From contig CANGLW010000003.1 of assembly GCA_947454955.1 (NCBI GenBank), positions 103,037 to 167,036 on the forward strand: DNA of 64,000 bases, in the 5' to 3' direction. Source of the DNA: Comamonadaceae bacterium. Lineage in GTDB: Bacteria; Pseudomonadota; Gammaproteobacteria; Burkholderiales; Burkholderiaceae_C. A program made the translations under genes and the position numbers. Positions 17,436 through 25,168 of the stretch are shown piece by piece. Numbering within the stretch: position 1 is the stretch's first letter; each line of letters opens with the position of its first letter. The notes under the pieces were generated by a model that was given only the letters and a program-made list of their open reading frames with translations, ran no database searches and was not told the origin of the DNA.

Positions 17436-18649
17436 CCTTTTTCCAAAGCCCCAGCAAACAATGCCATTGGAGCCGTGTAGAGACCGCGGCCTAACAAGCC
17501 ATGAACACCATCAGCCGCCAAAATGCCGATGTTCACCAAGGGGGTGATGCCGGATTGATGGACTTTCCTCACGTCCAGGCCACACCTCACCTGTGCGTTG
17601 TCATAGGCCGGGTGAACAGCCGACAAGATGTTAAAACTCGTCTGCTCGTAGTTCACCGGCAAGTAATTGACCAAGGAGGCCAACACATCCGGCGAGTTGC
17701 TCACCATTTGGCCACCAAAGCCCATGGCATCCACCACCGCACTGTCACCCACCACGCCAGAAGCCATGATGTTCGCATCTTGGTGAGGGAAACGCGCGCC
17801 CACCGGTGGTGTGGCAGTGGCTGTGATCCACTTGCCAGGCTCACGGCCTACCGAGAAGCCAACCGTCTCACCATTCGCCCCCATGCGGTTAACTAAGCTG
17901 CAATGCGCCACGTCGTCGCAGGCTGACAAATAAAGGCGGCAGGCAGCCATCCACAGGGTGAGGAAAAATCCAGGCGAAGCCGTCATCATGGCCGAGAACT
18001 TATCGATAGCAACCTGGTCAACTTGGGCCGCCAAAAGTCTGGGTAGCAAAGCCTGGTGCAAGGCTGCTGTCGCAGCCAAAGTGCGCGAATGCAACTCATC
18101 ACCCTGGGCCAGGGCCAAGTTAGCAACGGCCACCAAGTCGATCGGCGTATCAAGCGCTTGCTGTAAGAGCGACTTCAACTCACCGTCGCGGTAGACCATG
18201 CTGGACAAACAACCCAAGTCGCGTGAGCCAAAGCGAAGGTCAGGTGCAGGGCCACTGGCCAACAAAGACCACACGGGAGGAAGCACACCCGCAGCATCCG
18301 CCACCTCCACCATCGTTGAGGAAGGTGTGATCACCGCAGCCAAGGGCGTCACACAGCCATGGTCTTGTGCGGGCAAGAGCTTGAGCTGGCCGCTTTGAAT
18401 CAATGCCTCAGCTTGGGCTTCATCAGTGGCCCAGCCTTCGTACATGCAACTCAACACCATCGAAGATCGGATGGCCCCCGGCGGGTTACAAGGGTCGGCC
18501 AGCGGCGGGCCAGCATGCAAGATGGTGTGGTCATCGAGCGTCAAAGCCTCAGCTGCGCTAACAACGCGCGTCCACACGGGATGTGCCGCGAACATTCGCG
18601 CCAACGCATGTTGGTTAGCGGCTTGCACAAGCGACTCAAGGTGTTCCAT
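17432..18649 (-). CDS. DUF1116 protein (YlbE/AllG-like)
   Basis: This 405-residue protein of the DUF1116 family includes E. coli YlbE, now placed as the AllG subunit of oxamate carbamoyltransferase with AllF (FdrA) and AllH. Features visible are DDHTILHAGPPLADPCNPPGAI near residue 40 (split here as DDHTILHAG and PPLADPC), EGWA, FGSRDLGCLSSMVYRDGE, MGANGETVGFSVG and FPHQDANIMASG. It is the last gene of the GntR / Mo-hydroxylase / ABC importer operon, 9 bases after the second ATPase gene. No AllF or AllH homologue is in the window, so it either works alone or with subunits elsewhere. A role in carbamoyl transfer or C-N bond cleavage at the end of the pathway is inference. Confidence 0.82.
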   Translation of the reverse strand: MEHLESLVQAANQHALARMFAAHPVWTRVVSAAEALTLDDHTILHAGPPLADPCNPPGAIRSSMVLSCMYEGWATDEAQAEALIQSGQLKLLPAQDHGCVTPLAAVITPSSTMVEVADAAGVLPPVWSLLASGPAPDLRFGSRDLGCLSSMVYRDGELKSLLQQALDTPIDLVAVANLALAQGDELHSRTLAATAALHQALLPRLLAAQVDQVAIDKFSAMMTASPGFFLTLWMAACRLYLSACDDVAHCSLVNRMGANGETVGFSVGREPGKWITATATPPVGARFPHQDANIMASGVVGDSAVVDAMGFGGQMVSNSPDVLASLVNYLPVNYEQTSFNILSAVHPAYDNAQVRCGLDVRKVHQSGITPLVNIGILAADGVHGLLGRGLYTAPMALFAGALEKG

Positions 18650-18658
18650 GATCGTCCA

Positions 18659-19378
18659 CTAAATGCCCATGTAGGCTTGTCGCACTTGCGGGTTCGATGC
18701 CAGCGCCTCGCAGGTTCCACTCAGGCTGACCTTGCCCGACTCGACCACAAAGGCATGGGCAGCGAGATCGAATGCCGTGAACACATCCTGCTCAATCAAC
18801 AAAATCGACAAGCCCGTCTGGTTCACACTGCGCAAAGCAGAGCACAGGCTTTCCACCGCCAGCGGCGCCAAACCCAAAGACAATTCATCAATCATCAACA
18901 AGGATGGGCGCGACATGATGCCCCTACCAATCGCGCACATTTGTTGCTCGCCACCCGACATGGTGCTGGCGTCTTGGTTGCGACGGTCTTTGAGGATGGG
19001 AAAGAAATGGTAGATCTGTTCAAGATCATGCTCGATGTCCGCGCGCGGGGCGTTGCGGTGGTAGGCGCCGAGCAGCAGGTTGTCGCGCACCGACAAGCCT
19101 TTGAACAAACGACGTCCCTCGGGCACATGTGCAATGCCAGCCGACAAAACATCCGCTGGTGTGGCGCCGGTCAAATCGTGACCTTTGAACGTCACCGTAC
19201 CGCTGCGTGCCTGTACCAAGCCCGAGAGGGTGCGCAACAGGGTGGACTTGCCAGCACCGTTCGAGCCCACGATGCACGTGATCTCGCCTTGCCGGACCTG
19301 TAAATCCACACCCCACAGCACCTGAACATCGCCATAACCAGCGGTCAGACCTTGAACTTCTAAGATCATGTCAGACAT
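18659..19378 (-). CDS. Branched-chain amino acid-type ABC transporter, ATPase 2 (LivF-like)
   Basis: This 239-residue ATP-binding subunit has a Walker A region VGSNGAGKSTLLRTL, a signature MSGGEQQM and Walker B LLMIDELSLGLAPL, with the VPEGRRLFKGLSV segment diagnostic of LivF. It pairs with the neighbouring LivG-like ATPase to power import through the two permeases. The start at 19378 overlaps the preceding gene by 8 bases and has GAGG six bases before it; a second ATG lies three codons on. In this operon it should import the compound attacked by the molybdenum hydroxylase rather than leucine itself. Confidence 0.92.
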   Translation of the reverse strand: MSDMILEVQGLTAGYGDVQVLWGVDLQVRQGEITCIVGSNGAGKSTLLRTLSGLVQARSGTVTFKGHDLTGATPADVLSAGIAHVPEGRRLFKGLSVRDNLLLGAYHRNAPRADIEHDLEQIYHFFPILKDRRNQDASTMSGGEQQMCAIGRGIMSRPSLLMIDELSLGLAPLAVESLCSALRSVNQTGLSILLIEQDVFTAFDLAAHAFVVESGKVSLSGTCEALASNPQVRQAYMGI

Positions 19379-20150
19379 GGCTCACCTCGCCGGACTGGGC
19401 GGTTTCGTCGGCCATCTTGGCGGCAAATTTGCTGCCCAAATAAGCCTCGATCACTTTCGGGTCGTTGGCGACCGCTTGCGGTTCGCCTTGCGCAATCAAC
19501 TCGCCGTGGTGCAAGACCAGCAAGCGGTCACACAAAGAAAACACCACCTTCATCAAATGCTCGATCAACATGATGGTGATGCCACGTGCTGCAATTTTTC
19601 TGATCAGCTCAATCGCATCCACGATCTCGGCACTGTTCAAACCGGCATTGACTTCATCGAGCAACAAGACCTTGGGTTGCATGGCCAAAGATTTGGCCAA
19701 CTCCAAACGCTTACGCGAAGGCAGTGTCAGGGACATCGCGCTTCGCTGCGCCAAGTCAGCCAGGCCCACAAACTCCAGGCAATCCAGCGCCTGAGCCATG
19801 GCTTCATCACGCGTCTTGGCAGGTCCAGCGAACAATGCGCCCGCCAAAACATTTTCAAGCACCGTCATTTGCGGAAAGGGTTGCACGATTTGAAAGGTAC
19901 GCGCCAAGCCACGTCGTGATGCCTGGTATGGCCTTTGATCGGTGATGTCTTCTCCGTTGAAGCGAACTGTGCCGCCACTCGGTCTGAGCACGCCAGTCAT
20001 CAAATTCACCAGCGTGGTTTTGCCCGCGCCATTCGGGCCGATCAAGCCAACAATTTGACCCGCCTCGAGACTGAACGACACCTTGCTCACGGCGGCTACG
20101 CCACCGAAATTTTTACTGAGTTGATCGACCTGCAACAAAGGCGTACTCAT
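19371..20150 (-). CDS. Branched-chain amino acid-type ABC transporter, ATPase 1 (LivG-like)
   Basis: This 259-residue ATPase has Walker A (IGPNGAGKTTLVNLMTG), a LivG-type ARTFQIVQPFPQMTVLENV Q-loop stretch, LTLPSRKRLELAKSLA in place of a textbook LSGGQ signature, and Walker B VLLLDEVNAGLN. The C-terminal EAYLG is characteristic of LivG-like proteins. The signature LPSRKR is degenerate, as often seen in this subgroup. It overlaps the upstream permease gene by 4 bases (ATGA) and the downstream ATPase gene by 8, so all transporter genes are tightly coupled. Confidence 0.92.
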   Translation of the reverse strand: MSTPLLQVDQLSKNFGGVAAVSKVSFSLEAGQIVGLIGPNGAGKTTLVNLMTGVLRPSGGTVRFNGEDITDQRPYQASRRGLARTFQIVQPFPQMTVLENVLAGALFAGPAKTRDEAMAQALDCLEFVGLADLAQRSAMSLTLPSRKRLELAKSLAMQPKVLLLDEVNAGLNSAEIVDAIELIRKIAARGITIMLIEHLMKVVFSLCDRLLVLHHGELIAQGEPQAVANDPKVIEAYLGSKFAAKMADETAQSGEVSHV

Positions 20151-21112
20151 GACTTGGCCTCCTGCGGGTTCGTTTTAAAAAGACGCTGCTTGAGTTGCGT
20201 GAACAGCTTGCTGCGCAGCAAACCACCGGGTAGGAAAAAGATGAGGAACACAATGATCAAACCCAAGATGGCTTGGTTGTAATCCAGAAACCTGGACAGC
20301 ACACTTTGCTCGATCACAACAAACACCAACGCACCCAGCACGGGGCCAAACAACGTGCCCGCACCGCCCAGCATGGCCATCACCGGCACCTTCAAGGTCA
20401 TGACGATGGAGAAAGCATCAGGCGGCGAGATGTAGGACACCCACGATGCCGAGATGGCACCAGACGTTCCACAAAAAATAGCCGACAAGGCAAAGGCTGC
20501 AATCTTGGAGGCGTTGACATTCACACCCACCATGTCGGCTGCATCTTCGTTTTGCTCAATACAACGCAAGCCAAAGCCTAAGCGGCTTCTGTCAACGATC
20601 ACGGTGGCAATGACAGCCAACAGCATCAACACCAAAAACGCGTACAGAAACACCATGCCTGCGTAGTCAGGGCCACCTCGGAATATGGGCAAATTCAAAC
20701 CCTCGCCGCCCCCCGTGAAGCTTGACCAAGACGCCGTGATCAGTCGCAAGATTTCAACGATGGAAATGGAACCAATGGCAAAGTAGTGGCCCTTCATGCG
20801 CAAAATCGCATACCCGAGGCACACGGCAAACAGCCCTGTGATGATCGTGGCAACGAACCAGGCCAACACCATAGGCATACCCGCGTTTTGCAGCAAGGCG
20901 CCTGCATAAGCGCCCAGACCGACAAAGGCGGATGTTGAAAACGATGGATAGCCGGTGTAGCCACCGATGAAATTCCAAGACAAGGCCAGCGCGGCATACA
21001 TGCACACAAAGCTGGCTTGCTGGACGACGTAGTTGTTGGCCATGAACGGCGTGAGCGCGAGCAACACCGTGAGAGGCACAAACCACAGAAGACCGGAACG
21101 TAGAGAGTTCAT
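20147..21112 (-). CDS. Branched-chain amino acid-type ABC transporter, permease 2 (LivM-like)
   Basis: This 321-residue inner-membrane permease starts at ATG 21112 (MNSLRSGLLWFVPLTVLLAL), which overlaps the previous permease stop as ATGA; the longer frame is not needed. It has about eight to ten hydrophobic segments and the LivM landmarks ALSWNFIGGYTGYPSFSTSAFVGLGAYAG (residues about 40-70) and RCIEQNEDAADMVGVN, the cytoplasmic coupling region. It forms the translocation pore with the LivH-like protein. The basic C-terminal tail follows FFLPGGLL. Confidence 0.92.
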   Translation of the reverse strand: MNSLRSGLLWFVPLTVLLALTPFMANNYVVQQASFVCMYAALALSWNFIGGYTGYPSFSTSAFVGLGAYAGALLQNAGMPMVLAWFVATIITGLFAVCLGYAILRMKGHYFAIGSISIVEILRLITASWSSFTGGGEGLNLPIFRGGPDYAGMVFLYAFLVLMLLAVIATVIVDRSRLGFGLRCIEQNEDAADMVGVNVNASKIAAFALSAIFCGTSGAISASWVSYISPPDAFSIVMTLKVPVMAMLGGAGTLFGPVLGALVFVVIEQSVLSRFLDYNQAILGLIIVFLIFFLPGGLLRSKLFTQLKQRLFKTNPQEAKS

Positions 21113-21972
21113 TCGTAACCTGCCTTGCCCAATAGACCCGTGGGTCGGGTCATCAACAAAACGATCATCAACACCGAGCCTGTGAGCACCGCGTTCTGCG
21201 GCCCCCACCAATTGCCCGAGAGGCTCTCAATCAAACCGAGCGCCAATCCACCAATCAGGGCTCCAGGCACACTGCCCAAACCACCCAGCACACACACCGC
21301 AAAGGCTTTGCCCAACAGCAAGCCAGAGATGTTGGTGGTGACTGGGAACGTGACGGCCATCAGCACGCCACAAGCACCTGCCATCATGGCGCTGATGGCA
21401 AAGGTCACCGCATACACCCTGTTGATGGGAATGCCCATCAGGGCAGCCGCATCTCGGTCCATGCGCACCGCCACGATGGCTCGCCCCGTGCGTGATGTAC
21501 GCATGACCCAGTACAAAATTCCTGTGAGGGCCAGCGCGAGCACCATCGCTAACAGACGGTCTCCGGGAAGCACCACATCCAAGAAAGAGACACTCCCGAT
21601 GTCCATGGTGATGCGGCGTGGGGTTGCTTCAAACACCACGTTCATCACGTTGTACAAAATCATGTCCAACCCGAAAGTCAGGGTCAAGGTGGTGAGCACA
21701 GGCCTTGCGACCACTCGGTTGATCATCACAAACTGAAGCAGGTAACCGAGCAGAAACAACAAGGGCGGGACAATCAACAACATGAACAAGGGGTTGATCT
21801 TCAAGTGCAGCCACGCAAAATACGTGAGGTAGCCGCCTAGAATGATCATGGACCCATGCATCATGTTGATGATGTTGAGGACGCCCCAAACCAGTGAGAA
21901 GCCCACGGCGATGCACGCGTAAAGTGCACCAAGCATGAGCCCGTTGGTCAGGACCTGGATGTAAGCCTCCAC
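21109..21972 (-). CDS. Branched-chain amino acid-type ABC transporter, permease 1 (LivH-like)
   Basis: This 287-residue hydrophobic permease has the LivH-type N-terminus (TNGLMLGALYACIAVGFSLV then WGVLNIINMMHGSMIILGGY), the coupling loop AIVAVRMDRDAAALMGIPINRV, and the conserved end GGLGSVPGALIGGLALGLIE. It is the first of the two pore subunits, 13 bases after the binding-protein gene. The chain ends in the typical short tail RPTGLLG. Substrate choice is set by the binding protein, so nothing here specifies the ligand. Confidence 0.92.
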   Translation of the reverse strand: MEAYIQVLTNGLMLGALYACIAVGFSLVWGVLNIINMMHGSMIILGGYLTYFAWLHLKINPLFMLLIVPPLLFLLGYLLQFVMINRVVARPVLTTLTLTFGLDMILYNVMNVVFEATPRRITMDIGSVSFLDVVLPGDRLLAMVLALALTGILYWVMRTSRTGRAIVAVRMDRDAAALMGIPINRVYAVTFAISAMMAGACGVLMAVTFPVTTNISGLLLGKAFAVCVLGGLGSVPGALIGGLALGLIESLSGNWWGPQNAVLTGSVLMIVLLMTRPTGLLGKAGYE

Positions 21973-21985
21973 CTTGGTGCCTCGC

Positions 21986-23188
21986 TTACTTGATGATCTG
22001 CAAAGTGCCTTGCTTGATCACATCTGGGAAGAGCGGCACCACCTTACCCTTTTGCACTTGAACGATGGGCAGATCGCGGCCTTGGTTCATGCCGTTAGGG
22101 CCAAATTTGATGGGGCCGTAAAAGGTCATGATGTCGGTGGCAGCCAGGGCGTCGCGCACTTTGGCTTTGTCCACAGAGCCCGCTTTTTCAATGGCTTTTT
22201 GCAGAGTGATCAAAGCAGCTGCGGCTGAAGCGTTCACGTAGTCAGGGTCACCCTTGCCTTGGGCCAGGAAGTCTTTGTAGAACTCTTGGGTAGAACCAAA
22301 CACATCGTCGCTTTTGTACAGCGCGGAGTGGTGCCACCAGGATGCGCTGGTCACACCGTCTGCCACAGGGCCTAAGGCGGTGATGAACTCTTGGTAAGCA
22401 GGGCCAGTGATCATGGTGATGATGGGCGCGGTGATTTTCAAATCAGCCATTTGCTTACGTGCCAGCACCAAGTCTTGGGTGTAGCCGCTGATGTAAATCC
22501 AATCAGGTGCACTGGCCTTGATTTTGGACAGGGCCGTGGCGTGGTCCAACATGCCCACAGGGTAGGTCTCGTTGTAAACCACTTGCAAACCAGCACGCTC
22601 GGCCGAGGCCTTCATTTCATTGGCCATGGATTTGGGAAACACATCCTCGCGGCCCAGAATCGCGATTTTCTTGATGCTGGGTTGCACCTTGGTGAACATC
22701 TTGGCCATGTTCTCAGTGATGCCGCCATTCGGTGACAGCGTGCCAAATAGGTATTTGTAGCCTTGGTTGAACACCGATTCGCTAGATGCCACCGAGGCCA
22801 TCACTGGCACGCCATAACGCTCAGCCACACCAGCCACCACCTTGGTGTGGCCAGACCCAAAGGGCGCCGTCAGGAAGTCGACCTTGTCTTGGGTGATGAG
22901 TTTCTCAGCGATTTGCTGGGCGCGCTTTTCGTCTGTCTGGTAGTCGACCTCAATGATCTCCACCTTCATTTTTTTGCCGCCCACGTTGATGCCGCCAGCG
23001 GCGTTCACGCGTTTGAGCCACATGCTGTAAGAGACTTGCTGCTTCTTACCTTCATCCGCCAAGCCACCTGTCAAGGCCAAAGGTGCACCGATGCGGATGA
23101 CATCGTCTGCCGCCATGGTGGGCTTGATGGCCACCACGCTCAAGAAGCCAGCCAAACCCAGCAAGCCCATCAATTTAGATAAACGCAT
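21986..23188 (-). CDS. ABC transporter periplasmic substrate-binding protein (LivK/amide-type)
   Basis: This 400-residue type I periplasmic binding protein starts at ATG 23188 (MRLSKLMGLLGLAGF) with AAGGAG upstream and a signal peptide cleaved near PTMAA. The mature start DDVIRIGAPLALTGGLADEGKKQ is typical (segments DDVIRIGAPLALTGG and LADEGKKQ). Ser/Thr-rich motifs FGSGHTKVV and VASSESVFN line the usual carboxylate-binding site, so the ligand probably carries a carboxylate or amide. Relatives bind branched amino acids, amides, urea or aromatic acids. It lies between the CoxG-like gene and the permease genes, 63 bases after the former, a gap wide enough for mRNA processing and higher expression. 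Confidence 0.9.
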   Translation of the reverse strand: MRLSKLMGLLGLAGFLSVVAIKPTMAADDVIRIGAPLALTGGLADEGKKQQVSYSMWLKRVNAAGGINVGGKKMKVEIIEVDYQTDEKRAQQIAEKLITQDKVDFLTAPFGSGHTKVVAGVAERYGVPVMASVASSESVFNQGYKYLFGTLSPNGGITENMAKMFTKVQPSIKKIAILGREDVFPKSMANEMKASAERAGLQVVYNETYPVGMLDHATALSKIKASAPDWIYISGYTQDLVLARKQMADLKITAPIITMITGPAYQEFITALGPVADGVTSASWWHHSALYKSDDVFGSTQEFYKDFLAQGKGDPDYVNASAAAALITLQKAIEKAGSVDKAKVRDALAATDIMTFYGPIKFGPNGMNQGRDLPIVQVQKGKVVPLFPDVIKQGTLQIIK

Positions 23189-23251
23189 AGTCAACTCCTT
23201 AAGTTCAAACAAGTTAAAAGCAAAACAACGCAAAGCTCATGCCAACGACGA

Positions 23252-23827
23252 TCAACCTCTGCCCAACAAGCGCATGAAGCGCTGCTTGAGCAGTTGCCAA
23301 AACAAACGCCCCAAATTCAGTGAGGGCGCAACCGATGCCTGCACAGGCTCGGGAGTGAGAGGGGATGCACCAGAGGATTCAGGCACCAACCTGGTTTTGA
23401 GGTTGGCTGCAAACTGAGCCGTGATATTGCTGGCAATTTCTTTGACGATACCGATGCGGCCGAACTGGGCCAAGGCCCCGGTCAACGCAAACTCCACACT
23501 CACATCAACGCGGGTGATGGGGCCAGCTGATTCGTGCAAAGAAAAACGGGCTTCACCTTTGACGCGAGAGTTGTTTTTGCGATCAGTTCCTTGCCCAGAA
23601 AAACGACCTGCGTACTTATCAGCGTCGTAAGCGATCTCACCTTGACCGGCAAAGGCTGCAGCAATCGGCCCCATCTTGATTTGAAAAGCCAACTCCAGCG
23701 GGGTTTGACCTTCAGGGCTGGTCAACTGCGCGCCAGGCAAACAGTCCACCAACATCTGCAAGTTTTGAAAGGCTTGCCACACCACGGCCTGGCTGAAAGG
23801 CAACTCGAAGGACTCATCAATTTGCAT
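23252..23827 (-). CDS. CoxG-like SRPBCC protein
   Basis: This 191-residue protein of the CoxG / SRPBCC (START-like) family begins MQIDESFELPFSQAVVWQAF, then AGQGEIAYDADKYAGRFSGQG. CoxG-type proteins accompany CO-dehydrogenase-like Mo hydroxylases and are thought to anchor the enzyme to the membrane or aid its assembly. A hydrophobic, basic C-terminus (RLFWQLLKQRFMRLLG) could act as the membrane anchor. The start at 23827 has GGAGG at a spacing of 8 and overlaps the end of the iron-sulfur subunit gene by 11 bases, so the two are coupled. Longer starts lack a Shine-Dalgarno. Confidence 0.83.
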   Translation of the reverse strand: MQIDESFELPFSQAVVWQAFQNLQMLVDCLPGAQLTSPEGQTPLELAFQIKMGPIAAAFAGQGEIAYDADKYAGRFSGQGTDRKNNSRVKGEARFSLHESAGPITRVDVSVEFALTGALAQFGRIGIVKEIASNITAQFAANLKTRLVPESSGASPLTPEPVQASVAPSLNLGRLFWQLLKQRFMRLLGRG

Positions 23828-24317
23828 GAGATGCACCTCCATGTTCGGCACGACGCGCTGCCAACACCGACGTGATGGCTTGCACGATGCCGCTGTAGCC
23901 CGTGCAACGGCATAAATTGCCCGAGAGTTCTTTGCGAATCAACGCCTCATCGGCATCAGGCAGGCGCAGCACAATGTCGCGCGCGGTGATCAACATGCCT
24001 GGCGTGCAATAACCGCACTGCAAGGCGTGCTCGGCAGAAAATGCTTCGCGCAAAGCGAGCATCACCTCGTCTTGTGCAAAGCCTTCAATGGTTCGCACCT
24101 TCATGCCATCACACGCTGCAGCAAAGGTGATGCAGGACCTGGCGGGTGCACCATCGATCTCAATGGTGCAAGCGCCACACACCCCATGCTCACAACCCAA
24201 GTTGGTGCCGGTGAGCAATTGGTCTTCGCGCAAGTAATCGGCCAGGTGCGTACGCCCCTGAACCTCGGAAGCCACGTCGCAGCCGTTGATATGAAGTTGG
24301 ATGGTTGTCTTGTTCAT
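23817..24317 (-). CDS. Molybdenum hydroxylase, [2Fe-2S] small subunit (CoxS/XdhC-type)
   Basis: This 166-residue iron-sulfur subunit carries two clusters. The N-terminal plant-type ferredoxin motif reads CEHGVCGACTIEIDG, with the further Cys in ARSCITFA. The second cluster is in the C-terminal helical domain, with QCGYCTPGM and LCRCTGYSGI. It passes electrons from the molybdenum centre to FAD in the medium subunit. I chose ATG 24317 (MNKTTIQLHINGCDV); an ATG five codons upstream overlaps the previous stop as ATGA and cannot be excluded. The subunit order large-medium-small along the mRNA is as in many orphan CoxLMS-like operons. Confidence 0.92.
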   Translation of the reverse strand: MNKTTIQLHINGCDVASEVQGRTHLADYLREDQLLTGTNLGCEHGVCGACTIEIDGAPARSCITFAAACDGMKVRTIEGFAQDEVMLALREAFSAEHALQCGYCTPGMLITARDIVLRLPDADEALIRKELSGNLCRCTGYSGIVQAITSVLAARRAEHGGASHAN

Positions 24318-24328
24318 GCCGACCTGCC

Positions 24329-25168
24329 TCATGCCTGTTGATGGCGCATGGCAATCGCCCTGCAAACCGCGGTGTGGTGCATCTTGAATGCGTAAGGGTC
24401 TTGGGCCATGCCTGCGTCTTGCAGCACACGGGTGATGGCCGCTGAATCACCAGGTTTCATCAGCGCTTGTGCTTCATGGATGACCAAAGGCACACCGTCG
24501 GTGGCACCAATGAGCAAACGGTGAATGCCACGCTCAGGGTCTGACAGCACGCCACCAATGGCCTCGGCAAACTCGCCGGTCTTGCGGCAGAACTTGTAAT
24601 AGCCCCAGCGCGCAGAAGCCGACAATGCGGGGATGCGAATGGCAGTCAGAATCTCGTGGTCCGCCAGGACCGTCGTGAAAGGCCCTTGCATGAAAACATG
24701 GGCAGGCACTTCGCGCTGGACCAGCGCACCATCACCGGCGGATTTCACGCTGGTGATTTGCATGACGGCCCCGAGCAGCATCATGGTGTTGACCCAATCA
24801 GCTGCGGGGTCTGCGTGGGCCAAGCTGCCCCCGATCGTGCCCCGGTTGCGGATGGCACGGTAGGCGATGCTAGACGCCACAAAGGGCATGAGGCCGCGGG
24901 TGACATCAGGCACCAGACCATCTTCGATGCGAGCGTGGGTGACGCCAGCACCCATGATGAGCGAATCGCCCTCCATTTTGGCCGTGAGCATCTCGGGCAA
25001 GCGCGCGACATTGACCAACACCTCAGGTTGCGCCAAACGCAGGTTGAGCATGGGCCCCAAGGACTGACCACCACCCAGTACCTTGACACTTTGGTCCGGG
25101 TTGGCCAGCAACTGCAAAGCGCCCGGCACATCAGCAGGCTGGTACAGGTCGAAAGCTGCGGACTTCAT
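24329..25168 (-). CDS. Molybdenum hydroxylase, FAD-binding medium subunit (CoxM-type)
   Basis: This 279-residue FAD subunit has the flavin-binding GGGQSLGPMLN near residue 33 and the second FAD motif RNRGTIGGSLAHADPAAD near residue 110. The TIGGSLAHADP block is diagnostic. The C-terminal domain includes FCRKTGEFAEAIGGV. It accepts electrons from the [2Fe-2S] subunit and hands them to an unknown acceptor (quinone, NAD or oxygen). It overlaps the large-subunit gene by 4 bases (ATGA). Confidence 0.92.
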   Translation of the reverse strand: MKSAAFDLYQPADVPGALQLLANPDQSVKVLGGGQSLGPMLNLRLAQPEVLVNVARLPEMLTAKMEGDSLIMGAGVTHARIEDGLVPDVTRGLMPFVASSIAYRAIRNRGTIGGSLAHADPAADWVNTMMLLGAVMQITSVKSAGDGALVQREVPAHVFMQGPFTTVLADHEILTAIRIPALSASARWGYYKFCRKTGEFAEAIGGVLSDPERGIHRLLIGATDGVPLVIHEAQALMKPGDSAAITRVLQDAGMAQDPYAFKMHHTAVCRAIAMRHQQA

